Source: Synergistaceae bacterium (GTDB lineage Bacteria; Synergistota; Synergistia; Synergistales; Synergistaceae). Taken from it: a stretch of 32,117 bases of DNA. The DNA lies in NCBI GenBank assembly GCA_018063805.1, contig JAGPAO010000003.1:1-32117 (forward strand). Direction: 5' to 3'. This document shows positions 31,240 through 32,117 of this stretch, one piece after another (position 1 is the stretch's first letter; each line of letters starts with the position of its first letter). The notes beneath the pieces are model-generated. The model was not told the origin of the DNA. It saw only the letters and a program-made list of their open reading frames with translations, and searched no databases. A program made the translations under genes and the position numbers.

Positions 31240-32117
31240 TTACACGTCAGTGTTATGCTTTTGTTCTTCGCGTGCCTCAAGAAGTGGGTTCAGATACTTC
31301 TCAATGTAGGCATCGCGCACACGCTTCAATTCCTTAACCGGAATAATCGATAGAAGCTCCCAACCCAGGTGCAATGTTTCCTCTATAGTACGGTTTTCAT
31401 ACTCCCCCTGGCGAACATAACGATCTTCAAACGCATCTGCAAACTTCGCAAAGGCCTTATCTTCGTCCGTTAGGGCACCCTCTCCCAAGATGACAGCCAA
31501 TTCCTTTGCGTCTTTGCCGCGAGAGTAAGCCGCAAACAGCTGGTTCATGAGATCCGCATGGTCCTCTCTCGTCTTCCCCTTACCAATTCCCTTATCCTTA
31601 AGACGGGAAAGAGAGGGCATAACATCCACCGGCGGGTAGATACCCTTACGGTGCAGTCCGCGATTGAGGATAATCTGCCCCTCCGTGATATAACCGGTAA
31701 GGTCGGGAATCGGATGGGTCTTATCGTCCTCAGGCATCGTCAGAATGGGGAACTGAGTGATGGAACCATCCTTCCCTCGGAGACGCCCCGCTCTTTCGTA
31801 CATGGTGGCAAGGTCGGTGTAAAGGTAACCGGGATATCCTCGGCGACCGGGAACTTCCTTACGCGCCGCAGAAACTTCTCGGAGCGCTTCGCAATAGTTC
31901 GTTAGGTCCGTCAAGATGACCAGAACGTGCATGTCATGTTCAAACGCAAGGTATTCTGCACATGTCAAAGCAAGACGCGGGGTTGAAATACGCTCAATAG
32001 CCGGGTCATCCGCGAGGTTGATAAACATAACCGTTCTTTCCAACGCGCCCGTCTTTCGGAAATCTTCCATGAAGAATGAGGCCTCTTCAAAGGTAATCCC
32101 CATCGCAGCGAAGACGA
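31240..32117 (-). CDS. ntpB: V-type ATP synthase subunit B (partial, C-terminal part)
   Basis: Non-catalytic nucleotide-binding subunit of the V/A-type ATPase. The 291 visible codons begin [19 protein letters not shown], then [42 protein letters not shown] and [20 protein letters not shown], all classic V-ATPase B. The C-terminal helical domain ends at 31240. The frame runs through the right edge, so the start and the N-terminal half are missing. The ATG at 32101-32103 is internal, not a start. It precedes subunit D by 11 nt, as in NtpB-NtpD operons. Confidence 0.96.
   Translation of the reverse strand, partial: VFAAMGITFEEASFFMEDFRKTGALERTVMFINLADDPAIERISTPRLALTCAEYLAFEHDMHVLVILTDLTNYCEALREVSAARKEVPGRRGYPGYLYTDLATMYERAGRLRGKDGSITQFPILTMPEDDKTHPIPDLTGYITEGQIILNRGLHRKGIYPPVDVMPSLSRLKDKGIGKGKTREDHADLMNQLFAAYSRGKDAKELAVILGEGALTDEDKAFAKFADAFEDRYVRQGEYENRTIEETLHLGWELLSIIPVKELKRVRDAYIEKYLNPLLEAREEQKHNTDV

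Overview
This window reads as a chromosomal segment from an anaerobic, amino-acid-using bacterium of the Firmicutes/Synergistota type. The clues are a V-type (not F-type) ATPase at the right edge, a Veg-family protein, a SpoVS protein, a BMP-type nucleoside ABC transporter and AT-rich promoters of the TTGACA/TATAAT kind. I lean towards Synergistota, but this is inference; no rRNA or other decisive marker is present. I see no transposase, phage gene or CRISPR array.

Layout, left to right. (1) 1-2829, minus: a glycine betaine/proline-betaine ABC importer in the order proX, proW, proV, with proV cut by the window edge. It has a long (about 300 nt) leader and a hairpin between proX and proW. (2) 2875-3183, minus: a Veg protein with its own promoter, which overlaps the terminator of the next gene. 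(3) 3300-3944, minus: a GntR/FCD regulator, divergent from (4), a six-gene plus-strand operon (4190-11365): SDR dehydrogenase, two subunits resembling glycine decarboxylase P-protein (GcvPA/GcvPB), an AcoX/NAD-kinase-like protein, an NhaC-type antiporter and a second SDR. A consensus promoter and a palindrome lie in front and a strong terminator follows. The active-site signatures of the P-protein pair are altered and no gcvH, gcvT or lpd is present, so this is the best candidate for an undescribed pathway. (5) 11441-17571, minus: a complete nucleoside-type ABC importer (binding protein, double ATPase, two permeases) with an unrecognised exported protein as last gene. (6) 17572-18807: a short accessory stretch with a small membrane protein, two degenerate copies of a 55-nt repeat and two possible micro-ORFs. 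(7) 18808-19674, plus: an RpiR-type regulator.

(8) 19746-22838, minus: hisS-aspS. (9) 23042-23404, minus: SpoVS with an extra Cys-containing tail. (10) 23655-23814, minus: tRNA-Lys then tRNA-Glu, with a good promoter and terminator. (11) 23950-26796, minus: a large membrane-bound HD-GYP sensor interrupted by one in-frame TAG exactly where a conserved Trp is expected. (12) 26949-29411, minus: a CopA-type copper ATPase. (13) 29685-30500, plus: CheR. (14) 30602-32117, minus: V-ATPase subunits D and B, with B running off the edge.

Together the window pairs import of small nitrogen compounds (betaine, nucleosides) with a regulated amino-acid or amine catabolic operon and sodium/proton exchange. 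Translation genes (hisS, aspS, two tRNAs) sit between them and signalling genes (HD-GYP, CheR). All functional assignments come from recognising motifs by eye; no database search was run.
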